DNA of 64,000 nt from Pseudarthrobacter sp. SSS035 (GTDB taxonomy: Bacteria > Actinomycetota > Actinomycetes > Actinomycetales > Micrococcaceae), in the NCBI RefSeq assembly GCF_023273875.1, contig NZ_CP096882.1, positions 1,860,001 through 1,924,000 of the forward strand, in the 5' to 3' direction. The notes beneath the pieces were generated by a model. It searched no databases. It saw only the letters and a program-made list of their open reading frames with translations, and was not told the origin of the DNA. The position numbers and the translations under genes were made by a program. Shown piece after piece: positions 7,537 through 16,390 of this stretch (position 1 is its first letter; the number at the start of each line of letters is the position of its first letter).

Positions 7537-8412
7537 ATGTCAGCCGATAAATCCTCTGGGGATGCCTTGAACGACGCAGCACAGCTGCCGCGCGTGTCCA
7601 TTGTCATCCCGGCTTACAACGAGGAAAGTGTCATCCGGCAGTGTCTCATCGCCGCGGTATACCAGTCGGTGCCGGCCCACGAAATCATCGTGGTGGACAA
7701 CCTTTCCACTGACCGCACCGCCGCCATCGTGGCGCAGATGCAGCTGGAGTATCCGGAGAGTCCCGTCATCCTGCTCAGCCAGCACAAGGACCAGGGCCTG
7801 ATTCCCACCCGAAACTTTGGCCTCAACCATGCCACCGGCGACGTCCTGGGTCGCATTGACGCCGATTCGGTTGTCGAGCCGGACTGGGTGGAGCAGGTCC
7901 AGAAGGCCTTTTTTGATCCGTCAGTCCAGGCAGCCACCGGACCGGTGGTCTACTACGACATGCCGATGCGGCGGTTCGGGCTCAAGGCCGACGACAAGAT
8001 GCGTCAGCTGATGCTCAAGCTCGCCAAGCACCAGTACCACTTCCTGTTCGGATCCAACATGGCCCTGCGGGCTACGGCATGGGAAACCATTCGGGACGAA
8101 ACCTGCCGTGACGAGAAGGACGAGATGCACGAGGACATCGACCTCTCCCTGCACCTCGCCGACCACGAACTCAAGGTCCAGTACTGGCCCCAGATGGTGT
8201 CCGGGATGTCCGCCCGCCGGCTCGAGGATTCACCGCGGGACTACCGGTACTACGTGACCCGCTTCGACCGTACGTACAAGGCGCACAACGTCAAGAAAAT
8301 GGCCCTCAAGGCACCCATGGTGGTGTTCTTCTCGGTCTACTTCCCGGCGAAGCTCCTGCGGGCCATCCACACGGTCAACACCGCCCAGTCTGTCCGCCGC
8401 GGCGGACAATAG
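7537..8412 (+). CDS. Glycosyltransferase family 2
   Basis: A 291-aa GT-A fold glycosyltransferase. It opens with PRVSIVIPAYNEESVI, then VVDNLSTDRT, RNFGLNHATGDVLGRIDADS (the DxD metal site) and the HEDIDLSLHL acceptor-side motif. No membrane helices are evident except a weak hydrophobic stretch near residue 260. The start at 7537 is preferred because an extended -10 places transcription there; an ATG eight codons earlier is also in frame. Donor and acceptor cannot be told from sequence. It is monocistronic. Confidence 0.88.
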   Translation: MSADKSSGDALNDAAQLPRVSIVIPAYNEESVIRQCLIAAVYQSVPAHEIIVVDNLSTDRTAAIVAQMQLEYPESPVILLSQHKDQGLIPTRNFGLNHATGDVLGRIDADSVVEPDWVEQVQKAFFDPSVQAATGPVVYYDMPMRRFGLKADDKMRQLMLKLAKHQYHFLFGSNMALRATAWETIRDETCRDEKDEMHEDIDLSLHLADHELKVQYWPQMVSGMSARRLEDSPRDYRYYVTRFDRTYKAHNVKKMALKAPMVVFFSVYFPAKLLRAIHTVNTAQSVRRGGQ

Positions 8413-8438
8413 GCCCGCTTTACGGCCCTTGCCCGGCC

Positions 8439-9383
8439 TCAGTCCGTTCCGAGTTCAGCCAGACGGTCCGACGGCGGTTCATCCCCACGCGCGCCGGAAC
8501 CTTCGCGCCGTTTCCTGAAGCCTGACCGCTGTCCCAGAACCACGACGGCGAGGCCCACGAGGATGAGCCCCAGCCCGCCGTAGGTGCCTGCGGGCAGGGT
8601 CTCCTGCAGGAAGACCGCGGCCAGCACGGCTGCGCCGGGGATCTCCAGCAGGATGATCATCGACACCAGCAGCGGGCTCATCGTGGCCAGCAGGTGATTG
8701 AAGGCTGTGTGGCCCACCAGTTGGGCACACACGGTGATGGCCAGGATCCCCACCCAGCCAACGGCGTCGAACCCCACCAGCGGCTGGCCGCTGAAGAGCG
8801 CCAGCACCGCCACAAATGCCGCGCACATCCCATAGCAGAGCGTGGTGTACGTTCCCGTGGTCATGGTCTGCCGGGCCTTGCCGCCGGCGAGCGTGTAGAG
8901 GCCGGCCAGGGCCCCGCCGGCGACGGCCAGCAGGTCGCCCACGAGCGCGTCCGGCGAGGATCCCATGTCGAACCCGGTGATGGTGACAACGCCCCCAAAA
9001 GCGATCCCCAGCCCTGCCAGCACCTGCCAGCGGTGCCTGGTGCCCCGGAAGAGCTGGAAGACGGCGATCCAGGCCGACTGCAGGCAGACCAGGGCGGTGG
9101 CGGCAGCCACGGACGTCAGCTGGAGGGACGTGATGAAGCAGGCAAAGTGCAGGGCCAGGGCGACGGCGGCGAGCAGCGACCAGCGGAACTCGGGGCCGGT
9201 GATCCGGCCGAACTGCCGGGGTTCGCGGACCACGGTGGGAGTGGCCATGACGGCGGCCCCGATGGCGTTGCGCCAGAAGGCGATGGCGAGGGCACTGACG
9301 GTGGTGGCACCGAGGGTCGCGGCGATCAACGGCCCGGACGACGCCACGCCCAGGACGCCCACGGCCGCAAGAAGAAAGTTCAC
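8439..9383 (-). CDS. EamA (DMT superfamily) transporter
   Basis: A 314-aa integral membrane protein of the drug/metabolite transporter superfamily, with about ten predicted helices in two EamA halves. GTG start with an AGGG seven bases upstream. The second half begins around GDLLAVAGGALAGLYTLAGG. The charged tail after the last helix (GQRSGFRKRREGSG) is cytoplasmic. Substrate unknown; relatives export amino acids or metabolites. Confidence 0.88.
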   Translation of the reverse strand: MNFLLAAVGVLGVASSGPLIAATLGATTVSALAIAFWRNAIGAAVMATPTVVREPRQFGRITGPEFRWSLLAAVALALHFACFITSLQLTSVAAATALVCLQSAWIAVFQLFRGTRHRWQVLAGLGIAFGGVVTITGFDMGSSPDALVGDLLAVAGGALAGLYTLAGGKARQTMTTGTYTTLCYGMCAAFVAVLALFSGQPLVGFDAVGWVGILAITVCAQLVGHTAFNHLLATMSPLLVSMIILLEIPGAAVLAAVFLQETLPAGTYGGLGLILVGLAVVVLGQRSGFRKRREGSGARGDEPPSDRLAELGTD

Positions 9384-9412
9384 CGTTCAACCCTACTGTT
9401 CTGCTTTTAACG

Positions 9413-9449
9413 AAAAAGTCCCGGACAGCGTTGCGGCTGTCCGGGACTT
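9413..9449 (-). terminator. Terminator downstream of tRNA-Ala
   Basis: A perfect 14-bp stem (9416-9429 with 9436-9449) followed on the minus strand by five T residues. It ends the tRNA-Ala transcript just before the 5' end of the divergently located EamA transporter gene. Confidence 0.9.
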
Positions 9450-9457
9450 CCTTATGG

Positions 9458-9530
9458 TGGAGGCACGGGGACTCGAACCCCGAACCCCCTGCTTGCAAAG
9501 CAGGTGCGCTACCAATTGCGCCATGCCCCC
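9458..9530 (-). tRNA. tRNA-Ala (anticodon TGC)
   Basis: 73 bases fold as a tRNA: acceptor GGGGGCA/TGCCTCC with one G-U pair, D-arm GGCGCAATTGGTAGCGC, anticodon loop TTTGCAA inside a CTGCT stem, and a T-arm with GGTTCGAGTCC. CCA is not encoded. Minus strand. Confidence 0.97.
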
Positions 9531-9602
9531 ATAAGAAGCAACCCGTCAATCATACCCTAGAACCGTGGAGCCTTTTGCAAGCTCCCGGTCCGGGGATCCG
9601 GC

Positions 9603-9719
9603 CTATTCGACCTTGTCGGTCGACTGGCTCCAGACTGTTTTCCGGGCCTCGGATTCCTGTGCTTTCCTGTAGAGCAGGACGCCTGCGATCGCAGCTGCAA
9701 GTACCAGCAACTTCTTCAC
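9603..9719 (-). CDS. DLW-39 family small protein, 38 aa
   Basis: A 38-aa protein between the two tRNA genes, starting with GTG after a GGGGAG site. It begins MKKLLVLAAAIAGVLLYRK, one N-terminal hydrophobic segment, then a polar tail with an ARKTVW motif. Small proteins of this pattern (DLW-39 family) are annotated near gyrA and tRNA-Ile in many actinobacteria; no function is known. The overlapping longer frame at 9550-9780 is not credible. Confidence 0.8.
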   Translation of the reverse strand: MKKLLVLAAAIAGVLLYRKAQESEARKTVWSQSTDKVE

Positions 9720-9788
9720 ATGCTCCCCGTTCCGATCCTGCCTGCCGTGAAGCAAACCGAACCTTCCTTCGAACCTGCACAGGTTCCG

Positions 9789-9862
9789 TGGGCGTACCAG
9801 GACTTGAACCTGGGACCTCTTCGTTATCAGCGAAGCGCTCTAACCGCCTGAGCTATACGCCC
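9789..9862 (-). tRNA. tRNA-Ile (anticodon GAT)
   Basis: 74 bases: acceptor GGGCGTA/TACGCCC, D-arm AGCTCAGGCGGTTAGAGC, anticodon loop CTGATAA in a TTCG stem, T-arm GGTTCAAGTCC. Located directly downstream of the DUF3566 gene, as in most Micrococcales. Confidence 0.97.
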
Positions 9863-9961
9863 CGATGCCTCATCGGGCCGAGACATGACTTTACAGCACA
9901 TCCCGGCCCGATCTCAAATCGAGGCATTTCGCCGGAGAATTTCCGGTGAAATTAAGGGTTT

Positions 9962-10633
9962 TCAGTCGTCCGTGAGGGTGACGCCGATGCCGCCAACAAG
10001 CGTTGCGGAGATGTTGTAAAGCACCGCTGACAGCATGGACAGCGCCGTCAGCAGGACAACGTTCACCACGGCGATAATCGTGGCAAAGGAAGCCACCTGG
10101 CCCAGGGATGCGACCTTCTTCAGTTCGAACCCGCCGCCTTCGGAGCCTGCCAGGGTGCCCAGGAGGCTGTCCACCTGGTCGAAGATTCCGGTGAGGTCCA
10201 GGACAGTCCAGAGGACGATGGCGGCCACCACGGTGACGATTCCCAGCGCCACCGACAGGAGGAATGCCATCTTCAGGACAGACCAGGGATCCACCTTGCT
10301 GACCAGCAGCCGTGCACGCCTGACCTTGGCCTTGGGTGCGGGCTTGACCAGGCCGGGCTGGGCCTGCGGAGACCGGCCCTGCACTGGGCGCTGGCTGGCC
10401 TGTGCTGCCGCCTGCCTGCCCTGGCTGGCACGCTGGCCGGCCTGGCCTGCCGGAACCCGATCCTGCGCAGGGCGCTGGCCGGGAGCGGCCGGCCGCTGCC
10501 CCGGCGCGCCCGCAGGGGCCGGTGGGCGCTGCTGCGGACGGACGGGGGCGTTCACCCGGGGTGCGGCCGCGGGCGGCGGCGTTCCGCCGGGGACATTGCT
10601 GCTCGGCTTGGGATATGAGTCGGGATTACTCAC
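9962..10633 (-). CDS. DUF3566 domain membrane protein
   Basis: A 223-aa protein. The first half (about 1-110) is low-complexity Pro/Ala/Gln/Arg with repeated APGQRPA units and is probably disordered and cytoplasmic. The DUF3566 domain follows: VSKVDPWSVLKMAFLLSVALG begins the first helix, a short extracellular part carries GIFDQVDSLLG, and a second helix is near residue 185. Its start overlaps the gyrA stop by four bases (ATGA), so it is translationally coupled to gyrA. DUF3566 next to gyrA is conserved in actinobacteria. Function unknown. Confidence 0.93.
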   Translation of the reverse strand: MSNPDSYPKPSSNVPGGTPPPAAAPRVNAPVRPQQRPPAPAGAPGQRPAAPGQRPAQDRVPAGQAGQRASQGRQAAAQASQRPVQGRSPQAQPGLVKPAPKAKVRRARLLVSKVDPWSVLKMAFLLSVALGIVTVVAAIVLWTVLDLTGIFDQVDSLLGTLAGSEGGGFELKKVASLGQVASFATIIAVVNVVLLTALSMLSAVLYNISATLVGGIGVTLTDD

Positions 10634-13308
10634 TCGTTACCTCCGGTGTAGTCTTCGTTCGGCTCAGCGTCGCCGGAGGCGTCCTCTGACTCAACAGCCG
10701 GTGACGTATCTGCCGTTGTTGCTGACCCTGCGGATCCCTCGGGGGACCCGGCCTCTTCAGCCAACGTTACGTCATCGTCCACGGATTCTTCGCCCTCGAG
10801 GCCGCGTTCGCTGTTCCTGGCCACTTCAATGATGCGGTCGTTCTTGTCCGGCTTCGCGAAGATAACACCCATGGTGTCGCGGCCCTTGGCAGGTACGCCG
10901 GCCACGGATGAACGGACAACCTTGCCGCCTTCCATGACCACCAGGACCTCGTCCTCTTCCTGGACAATCAGGGCGCCCACGAGGTGGCCCCGTTCCTCCT
11001 GGTACTTGCCCACCTTGATGCCGAGGCCGCCGCGGCCCTGCAGGCGGTATTCCTCCACCGCGGTGCGTTTGGCGTACCCGCCCTCGGTGACCACAAAGAC
11101 AAACGAACCGTCCGTAACGACGTCCGCCGCCAGCAGTTCATCGTCCTCGCGGAACTTCATGCCGGTCACACCGGACGTGGCCCGGCCCATGGGACGCAGG
11201 GCATCGTCGGTGGCGGTGAAGCGGATGGACTGGCCCATGCGGGACACCAGCATAAGGTCATCCGTTTCGGAGACCAGCTGGGCGGAAACCAGCTCGTCCT
11301 CGTCACGCAGGTTGATCGCGATGACGCCGGCGGAACGGTTGGTGTCGTAGTCCTCCAGGCGGGTCTTCTTGACCAGGCCGCGCTTGGTGGCCAGCACCAG
11401 GTACGGCGCCTGCTGGTAGTCCGTGATGTCCAGGACCTGGGCGATGTGCTCGTCCGGCTGGAAGGCCATCAGGTTCGCGACATGCTGGCCCTTGGCATCA
11501 CGGCCGGCCTCCACCAGTTCGTACGCCTTCGCCCGGTAGACCCGGCCGAGGTTGGTGAAGAAAAGCAGCCAGTGGTGGGTAGTGGTCACGAAGAAGTGCT
11601 CCACCACGTCGTCGCCGCGGAGCTGGGCGCCTTTGATGCCCTTGCCGCCGCGCTGCTGCGACCGGTAGTTGTCGCTGCGCGTGCGCTTGACGTAACCACC
11701 GCGGGTAATGGTGACAACCATTTCCTCTTCGGGGATCAGGTCCTCCATGGACATGTCGCCGTCGAAGCCCATCAGGATCTTGGTGCGGCGGTCATCACCG
11801 TGCTTGGCCACAATCTCGCCCAGCTCGGTGCTGATGATTTCGCGCTGGCGTTCTTCGGAGGCAAGGATCGAGTTGTACTCGGCGATCAGGGCCTCGAGTT
11901 CGGAATGGCGGTCCTGGATCTTCTGGCGTTCCAGGGCTGCCAGGCGGCGCAGCTGCATGTCCAGGATGGCCCGGGCCTGCAGCTCGTCGATGTCCAGCAG
12001 CTGCATCAGTCCGTCGCGTGCGGCTTCGGTGGTGTTGGACGCACGGATGAGCGCGATGACTTCGTCCAGCGCGTCCAGTGCCTTCAGGAGGGCACGCAGG
12101 ATGTGCGCCTCTTCTTCGGCCTTGCGCAGACGGTAGCGGGTACGGCGCGCAATGACATCCAGCTGGTGCGTTACCCAGTGGCGGATGAAGGCGTCCAGGC
12201 TCAGCGTGCGCGGAACCCCGTCCACGATGGCCAGCATGTTGGCGGAGAAGTTGCTCTGCAGGTCGGTGTGCTTGTAGAGGTTGTTCAGCACCACCTTGGC
12301 CACGGCATCGCGCTTGAGCACAATGACCAGCCGCTGGCCGGTGCGGCCGGAGGTCTCGTCGCGGAGGTCCGCAATGCCGGAGATCTTCCCGTCCTTGACC
12401 AGTTCGGCGATCTTGATGGCCAGGTTGTCCGGGTTGGCCTGGTAGGGCAGTTCGGTGACAACCAGGCATGTGCGGCCCTGGAGTTCCTCGACGTTGACCA
12501 CGGCGCGCATGGTGACGGAGCCGCGGCCCGTCCGGTACGCGTCCTCAATGCCCCTGTGGCCAAGAATCGTTGCCCCGGTGGGGAAATCGGGTCCCTTGAT
12601 ACGGAGCAGCAGCTCTTCGAGCAGTTCCTCTCGGCTGGCCGTCGGATTGGCCAGGTACCACTGGACGCCGTCAGCCACTTCGCGGAGGTTGTGCGGCGGA
12701 ATGTTGGTGGCCATGCCCACGGCAATGCCGGACGAACCGTTGACCAGCAGATTGGGGAAACGCGCCGGCAGGATGGTGGGTTCCTGGTTCTTGCCGTCGT
12801 AGTTGTCCTGGAAGTCGACCGTTTCCTCGTCGATATCCCGGACCATCTCCATGGCCAGCTGGGACATTTTCGTTTCGGTGTACCGCGGGGCGGCGGCACC
12901 GTCATTGCCCGGCGAACCGAAGTTGCCCTGGCCCAGGGCAAGCGGGTAGCGCATGGTCCAGTCCTGGATCAGGCGGACCAGCGCATCGTAGATCGCGGTG
13001 TCGCCGTGGGGGTGGTACTGGCCCATGACCTCGCCCACCACACGGGCGCACTTGTTGAAGGACCGTTCCGGCCGGTAACCGCCGTCGAACATCGCGTACA
13101 GCACGCGGCGGTGCACGGGCTTGAGGCCATCGCGCACGTCGGGAAGGGCGCGGCCCACAATAACGGCCATGGCGTAGTCCAGGTACGAGCGCTGCATTTC
13201 CGTCTGCAGGTCCACCTGCTCCACGCGGTCAACCAGCACGTCGCCTTCAAGAACGGTTTCCGGAAGATCGGCGGATTCCGCCGGATTCTCGGGTGTCTCG
13301 TCACTCAT
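10630..13308 (-). CDS. gyrA: DNA gyrase subunit A
   Basis: Type II topoisomerase subunit that cuts and rejoins DNA to introduce negative supercoils with GyrB. 892 aa. The quinolone-determining region reads HPHGDTAIYDALVRL, with Thr at the E. coli Ser83 position and Asp at 87. The catalytic Tyr is in AAPRYTETKM. The GyrA-box is QQRGGKG in the start of the C-terminal beta-pinwheel. About 65 acidic, low-complexity residues follow the pinwheel. gyrB lies 59 bases upstream and DUF3566 overlaps its end. Confidence 0.99.
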   Translation of the reverse strand: MSDETPENPAESADLPETVLEGDVLVDRVEQVDLQTEMQRSYLDYAMAVIVGRALPDVRDGLKPVHRRVLYAMFDGGYRPERSFNKCARVVGEVMGQYHPHGDTAIYDALVRLIQDWTMRYPLALGQGNFGSPGNDGAAAPRYTETKMSQLAMEMVRDIDEETVDFQDNYDGKNQEPTILPARFPNLLVNGSSGIAVGMATNIPPHNLREVADGVQWYLANPTASREELLEELLLRIKGPDFPTGATILGHRGIEDAYRTGRGSVTMRAVVNVEELQGRTCLVVTELPYQANPDNLAIKIAELVKDGKISGIADLRDETSGRTGQRLVIVLKRDAVAKVVLNNLYKHTDLQSNFSANMLAIVDGVPRTLSLDAFIRHWVTHQLDVIARRTRYRLRKAEEEAHILRALLKALDALDEVIALIRASNTTEAARDGLMQLLDIDELQARAILDMQLRRLAALERQKIQDRHSELEALIAEYNSILASEERQREIISTELGEIVAKHGDDRRTKILMGFDGDMSMEDLIPEEEMVVTITRGGYVKRTRSDNYRSQQRGGKGIKGAQLRGDDVVEHFFVTTTHHWLLFFTNLGRVYRAKAYELVEAGRDAKGQHVANLMAFQPDEHIAQVLDITDYQQAPYLVLATKRGLVKKTRLEDYDTNRSAGVIAINLRDEDELVSAQLVSETDDLMLVSRMGQSIRFTATDDALRPMGRATSGVTGMKFREDDELLAADVVTDGSFVFVVTEGGYAKRTAVEEYRLQGRGGLGIKVGKYQEERGHLVGALIVQEEDEVLVVMEGGKVVRSSVAGVPAKGRDTMGVIFAKPDKNDRIIEVARNSERGLEGEESVDDDVTLAEEAGSPEGSAGSATTADTSPAVESEDASGDAEPNEDYTGGNE

Positions 13309-13367
13309 CGTTTATATTTTCCGTTTCAGGTATATGTCGGACTTGGAATATCTACTCGGTGAACCGG

Positions 13368-15458
13368 TCAGATATCCAGGAACCTGACGTCCTTGGCGTT
13401 CTGCTGGATGAAGTTTCGGCGGGACTCCACGTCTTCACCCATCAGGGTGGAGAAGGTCTGGTCCGCTGCCAGGGCATCGTCCATGGTGACCTGCAGCAGG
13501 GTCCGGTGGTCCGGGTCCATGGTGGTGTCCCAGAGTTCGGTGTAGTCCATCTCGCCCAGGCCCTTGTACCGCTGGATGCCGTTGTCCTTCGGGATACGGC
13601 GGCCGGCGGCCTGCCCGGACAGGAGCTTGGCATCGCGCTGCTTGTCGCTGAAGACGTAGTCGTGCGGCGCGTTGGACCACTTGATCCGGTACAGCGGGGG
13701 CTGCGCCAGGTACACGTAGCCGTTTTCGATCAGCGGGCGCATGTAGCGGAACAGCAGCGTCATGAGCAGCGTGGTGATGTGCTGGCCGTCAACGTCAGCG
13801 TCGGCCATCAGCACGATCTTGTGGTACCGGAGCTTGCTGAGGTCGAAGTCCTCGCCGATGCCGGTGCCGAACGCGGTGATCATGGACTGGACCTCGGTGT
13901 TGCCCAGGGCCTTGTCCAGCCGGGCCCGCTCCACGTTCAGGATCTTGCCGCGCAGCGGCAGGATGGCCTGGGTTTCAGGGTTGCGGCCGCGCTTGGCGGA
14001 ACCGCCGGCGGAATCGCCCTCCACGATGTACACCTCGCAGCGGGCGGGATCCTTCGAGGAACAGTCCGACAGCTTGCCGGGCATCCCGAAGGATTCCAGC
14101 GGGCTCTTGCGGCGCGCATTGTCACGGGCCTTCCGGGCGGCCATCCGGGCCTGGGCCGCGGAAATAGCCTTGCGGATGACATCGCGGGCGGGGCCGGGGT
14201 TGCGTTCCAGCCAGTCGCCCAGGCCGTCGGTGACAACGCGCTGGACGAAGCCCTTGACCTCGGAATTGCCGAGCTTGGTCTTGGTCTGGCCCTCGAACTG
14301 CGGCTCTGCCAGCTTCACCGAGATGACCGCCGTGAGGCCTTCACGGATATCGTCACCGGTGAGGTTGTCGTCCTTTTCCTTGATGATGCTCTTCTCCCGC
14401 GCGTAGCGGTTGATGAGGGAGGTCATCGCGGCGCGGAAACCCTCTTCGTGGGTGCCGCCCTCGTGGGTGTTGATGGTGTTGGCGTAGGTGTGGACGCTCT
14501 CGGAATACGCGTTGGTCCACTGCATCGCCATTTCCAGCGCGATGTGCCGTTCCGTGTCCTCGGTTTCGAAGGAAATGACGTCCTCGTGGACAACATCAAC
14601 CTTCTTGCCCGAGTTCAGGTGCTTCACATAGTCCAGCAGGCCGTCGTCGTACTGGTACACCACGGTGCGGTGCTCAGCGGTGACTTCACCTTCGGTGACC
14701 ACGATGTCAAGGTTGAGGTCCTCATTGGCGTCCGCGTTCGACGCTGCGGTGCGCTCGTCCGTGAGCGTGATCCGCAGGCCCTTGTTCAGGAAGGCCATCT
14801 GCTGGAAGCGGGCGCGGAGCGTCTCGAAATCAAACTCCGTGGATTCGAAGATTCCCGCGTCGGGGTAGAAGGTCTGGGTGGTGCCGGTGGTGGCGCTCTC
14901 TTCGCCCTTGACCAGCCCGCCCTGGGGCTTGCCGCCGTCGGCGAAGGACATCCGCCAGACGTTGCCCTGCCGCCGGACTTCAGTGTCCACCCTGCTGGAG
15001 AGCGCGTTCACCACGGAGATACCCACACCGTGCAGGCCGCCCGAGACTGCGTAACCGCCGCCGCCGAACTTACCGCCGGCGTGAAGGATAGTCATAACAA
15101 CTTCAACAGTGGGCTTGTGCTCGGTGGGATGCATGTCCACGGGGATGCCGCGGCCATCATCTACGACTTTGACGCCGCCGTCGGCCTGCAGGACTATTTC
15201 GATGTGCGTGCAGTACCCGGCCAGCGCCTCGTCAACAGAGTTGTCCACCACTTCATAGACCAGGTGGTGCAGGCCGCGCGGCCCGGTGGAGCCGATATAC
15301 ATGCCCGGGCGTTTCCGGACGGCTTCGAGGCCCTCAAGTACGGTGATGTCGCTTGCGCCGTATTCCCGGGGTGTCACGGCCTCCGCCGGCGTATCGGGGG
15401 TAGGGACGTCCTCCGTTGCGCGTTCCACTGCCTGGGTATCTGTATTGTCGTTAGCCAC
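13368..15458 (-). CDS. gyrB: DNA gyrase subunit B
   Basis: ATPase subunit of gyrase. Start taken as GTG at 15458 (product begins MANDNTDTQ), 696 aa; the frame stays open 52 codons more but those residues are unlike any GyrB. A GAGGAG lies 12 bases upstream, a longer spacing than usual. The GHKL ATP site is VYEVVDNSVDEAL plus GVGISVVNALS, the Toprim metal site is EGDSAGGSA with DADVDGQH, and the GyrA-contact motif is QRYKGLGEM. It is transcribed with gyrA. Confidence 0.98.
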   Translation of the reverse strand: MANDNTDTQAVERATEDVPTPDTPAEAVTPREYGASDITVLEGLEAVRKRPGMYIGSTGPRGLHHLVYEVVDNSVDEALAGYCTHIEIVLQADGGVKVVDDGRGIPVDMHPTEHKPTVEVVMTILHAGGKFGGGGYAVSGGLHGVGISVVNALSSRVDTEVRRQGNVWRMSFADGGKPQGGLVKGEESATTGTTQTFYPDAGIFESTEFDFETLRARFQQMAFLNKGLRITLTDERTAASNADANEDLNLDIVVTEGEVTAEHRTVVYQYDDGLLDYVKHLNSGKKVDVVHEDVISFETEDTERHIALEMAMQWTNAYSESVHTYANTINTHEGGTHEEGFRAAMTSLINRYAREKSIIKEKDDNLTGDDIREGLTAVISVKLAEPQFEGQTKTKLGNSEVKGFVQRVVTDGLGDWLERNPGPARDVIRKAISAAQARMAARKARDNARRKSPLESFGMPGKLSDCSSKDPARCEVYIVEGDSAGGSAKRGRNPETQAILPLRGKILNVERARLDKALGNTEVQSMITAFGTGIGEDFDLSKLRYHKIVLMADADVDGQHITTLLMTLLFRYMRPLIENGYVYLAQPPLYRIKWSNAPHDYVFSDKQRDAKLLSGQAAGRRIPKDNGIQRYKGLGEMDYTELWDTTMDPDHRTLLQVTMDDALAADQTFSTLMGEDVESRRNFIQQNAKDVRFLDI

Positions 15459-15637
15459 AGGTGCTGTCGACTCCTCTTTTTCGATGATGGCCGGCGGCAG
15501 CCTTCCAGGGGAAAGCATCCGCCAACAGGCACAAGCTGATGGCGCTGACGGATATGTCGACGTGCAGGACCGAAGTCCGCCTGCGGAGAGCGTGCGGAAA
15601 ACGGACTCAGTCAACGTTTCACCGGCGCCCAGTTATC

Positions 15638-15650
15638 TGCTGTGATTCTA
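15638..15650 (-). promoter_or_regulatory. Possible gyrB promoter -10
   Basis: TAGAAT on the minus strand at 15645-15650, about 190 bases upstream of gyrB, is the best -10 match in the 374-base gap. No convincing -35 is seen, so this is tentative. Confidence 0.3.
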
Positions 15651-15689
15651 TCGTGAATTGGGCTGCAAACCCGCATTCCGGCGGGCGTC

Positions 15690-15752
15690 GCGGGACCTTG
15701 ATGTGCCGATGCGAGGCCATTGACCCCGCCTAGGGCGCCCTCAAGGTCCCGC
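15690..15752. repeat. Inverted repeat in the DciA-gyrB gap
   Basis: 12-bp arms (GCGGGACCTTGA at 15690 and its exact complement at 15741) around a 39-base G+C-rich loop. It lies 80 bases beyond the DciA stop and could terminate the recF-dciA transcript. No gene is present in this 374-base gap. Confidence 0.5.
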
Positions 15753-15832
15753 CTCCGGGTTCCTATACGCCCCAAGGGCGTTAGCCCGCCCTACACGCCG
15801 CCGGACGAATATTCAAGGGTCGACGGCCGTGC

Positions 15833-16390
15833 CTAGCCGTAAGTATCGCGCGGCCCGCGGCCGTTGACGGTACGTCCGCCCTTGCGCCAGCTGGGTGCTG
15901 ACGGGCCGAGTACCTGGATGCTGGTGACCACGCCATCGCCCAGTTCCGTGCGGAACTTCTCCAGCAGGCTGTTGCTCAGCAGGCGCAACTGCGTGGACCA
16001 GGCCGTCGAGTCGCAGCGCACATGAAGGGTGGTATCGGTGAAGCTCTCCGGGATGCAGTGCGCTGAAATTTCCGGGCCCACCAGCGTGGCCCACTCTGCC
16101 ATGACCGAGCCCACCGCTACCGGAGAGCTCCAGCCACGTTCGGCCACAAGGCGTCCCACCACTTTGCCGAGCCCCAGCGGATCACGGCCGGTGGAATGGA
16201 ACTGGCTGAAACCCCGAGTATCCCGGATCCCACCCTTTGTCTTGGCGGCGCCGGCCTTGGGGGGTGCCTTCCGACGGATTTCGCCGCGTGCGGCCGCGGC
16301 CTCACGCATGCGGTTCAGCGCGGCCTGCGGCGCGTCGATGTTGTCAGGATCCCGGCCAGGCTGCAGCCCGCCCTTTTCATCCTTATTCAT
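15833..16390 (-). CDS. dciA: DUF721 / DciA-like helicase-loading protein
   Basis: A 185-aa protein. Residues 1-70 are basic and disordered with KAPPKAGAAKTKGG; the DUF721 domain follows, with VGSVMAEWATLVGPEISAHCIPES and LHVRCDSTAWSTQLRLLS, the KH-like DciA core. DciA replaces DnaC in most bacteria and helps load the replicative helicase DnaB at the origin. Its start overlaps the recF stop by 8 bases, so it is translated with recF, the usual actinobacterial arrangement. Confidence 0.92.
   Translation of the reverse strand: MNKDEKGGLQPGRDPDNIDAPQAALNRMREAAAARGEIRRKAPPKAGAAKTKGGIRDTRGFSQFHSTGRDPLGLGKVVGRLVAERGWSSPVAVGSVMAEWATLVGPEISAHCIPESFTDTTLHVRCDSTAWSTQLRLLSNSLLEKFRTELGDGVVTSIQVLGPSAPSWRKGGRTVNGRGPRDTYG

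Noticed and set aside
8479..9549. 356-aa minus-strand ORF over the EamA gene and tRNA-Ala
   Set aside because: Runs through a tRNA and its terminator; the EamA frame is the real gene.
9550..9780. 76-aa minus-strand ORF between the tRNAs
   Set aside because: Wrong frame; the DLW-39 protein in the other frame has a ribosome-binding site and family pattern.
10984..13362. 792-aa ORF antisense to gyrA
   Set aside because: Explained by codon use of gyrA in a high-G+C genome; no start signal and no protein-like motifs.
13293..15539. 748-aa ORF antisense to gyrB
   Set aside because: Shadow of gyrB; composition and lack of motifs do not support it.
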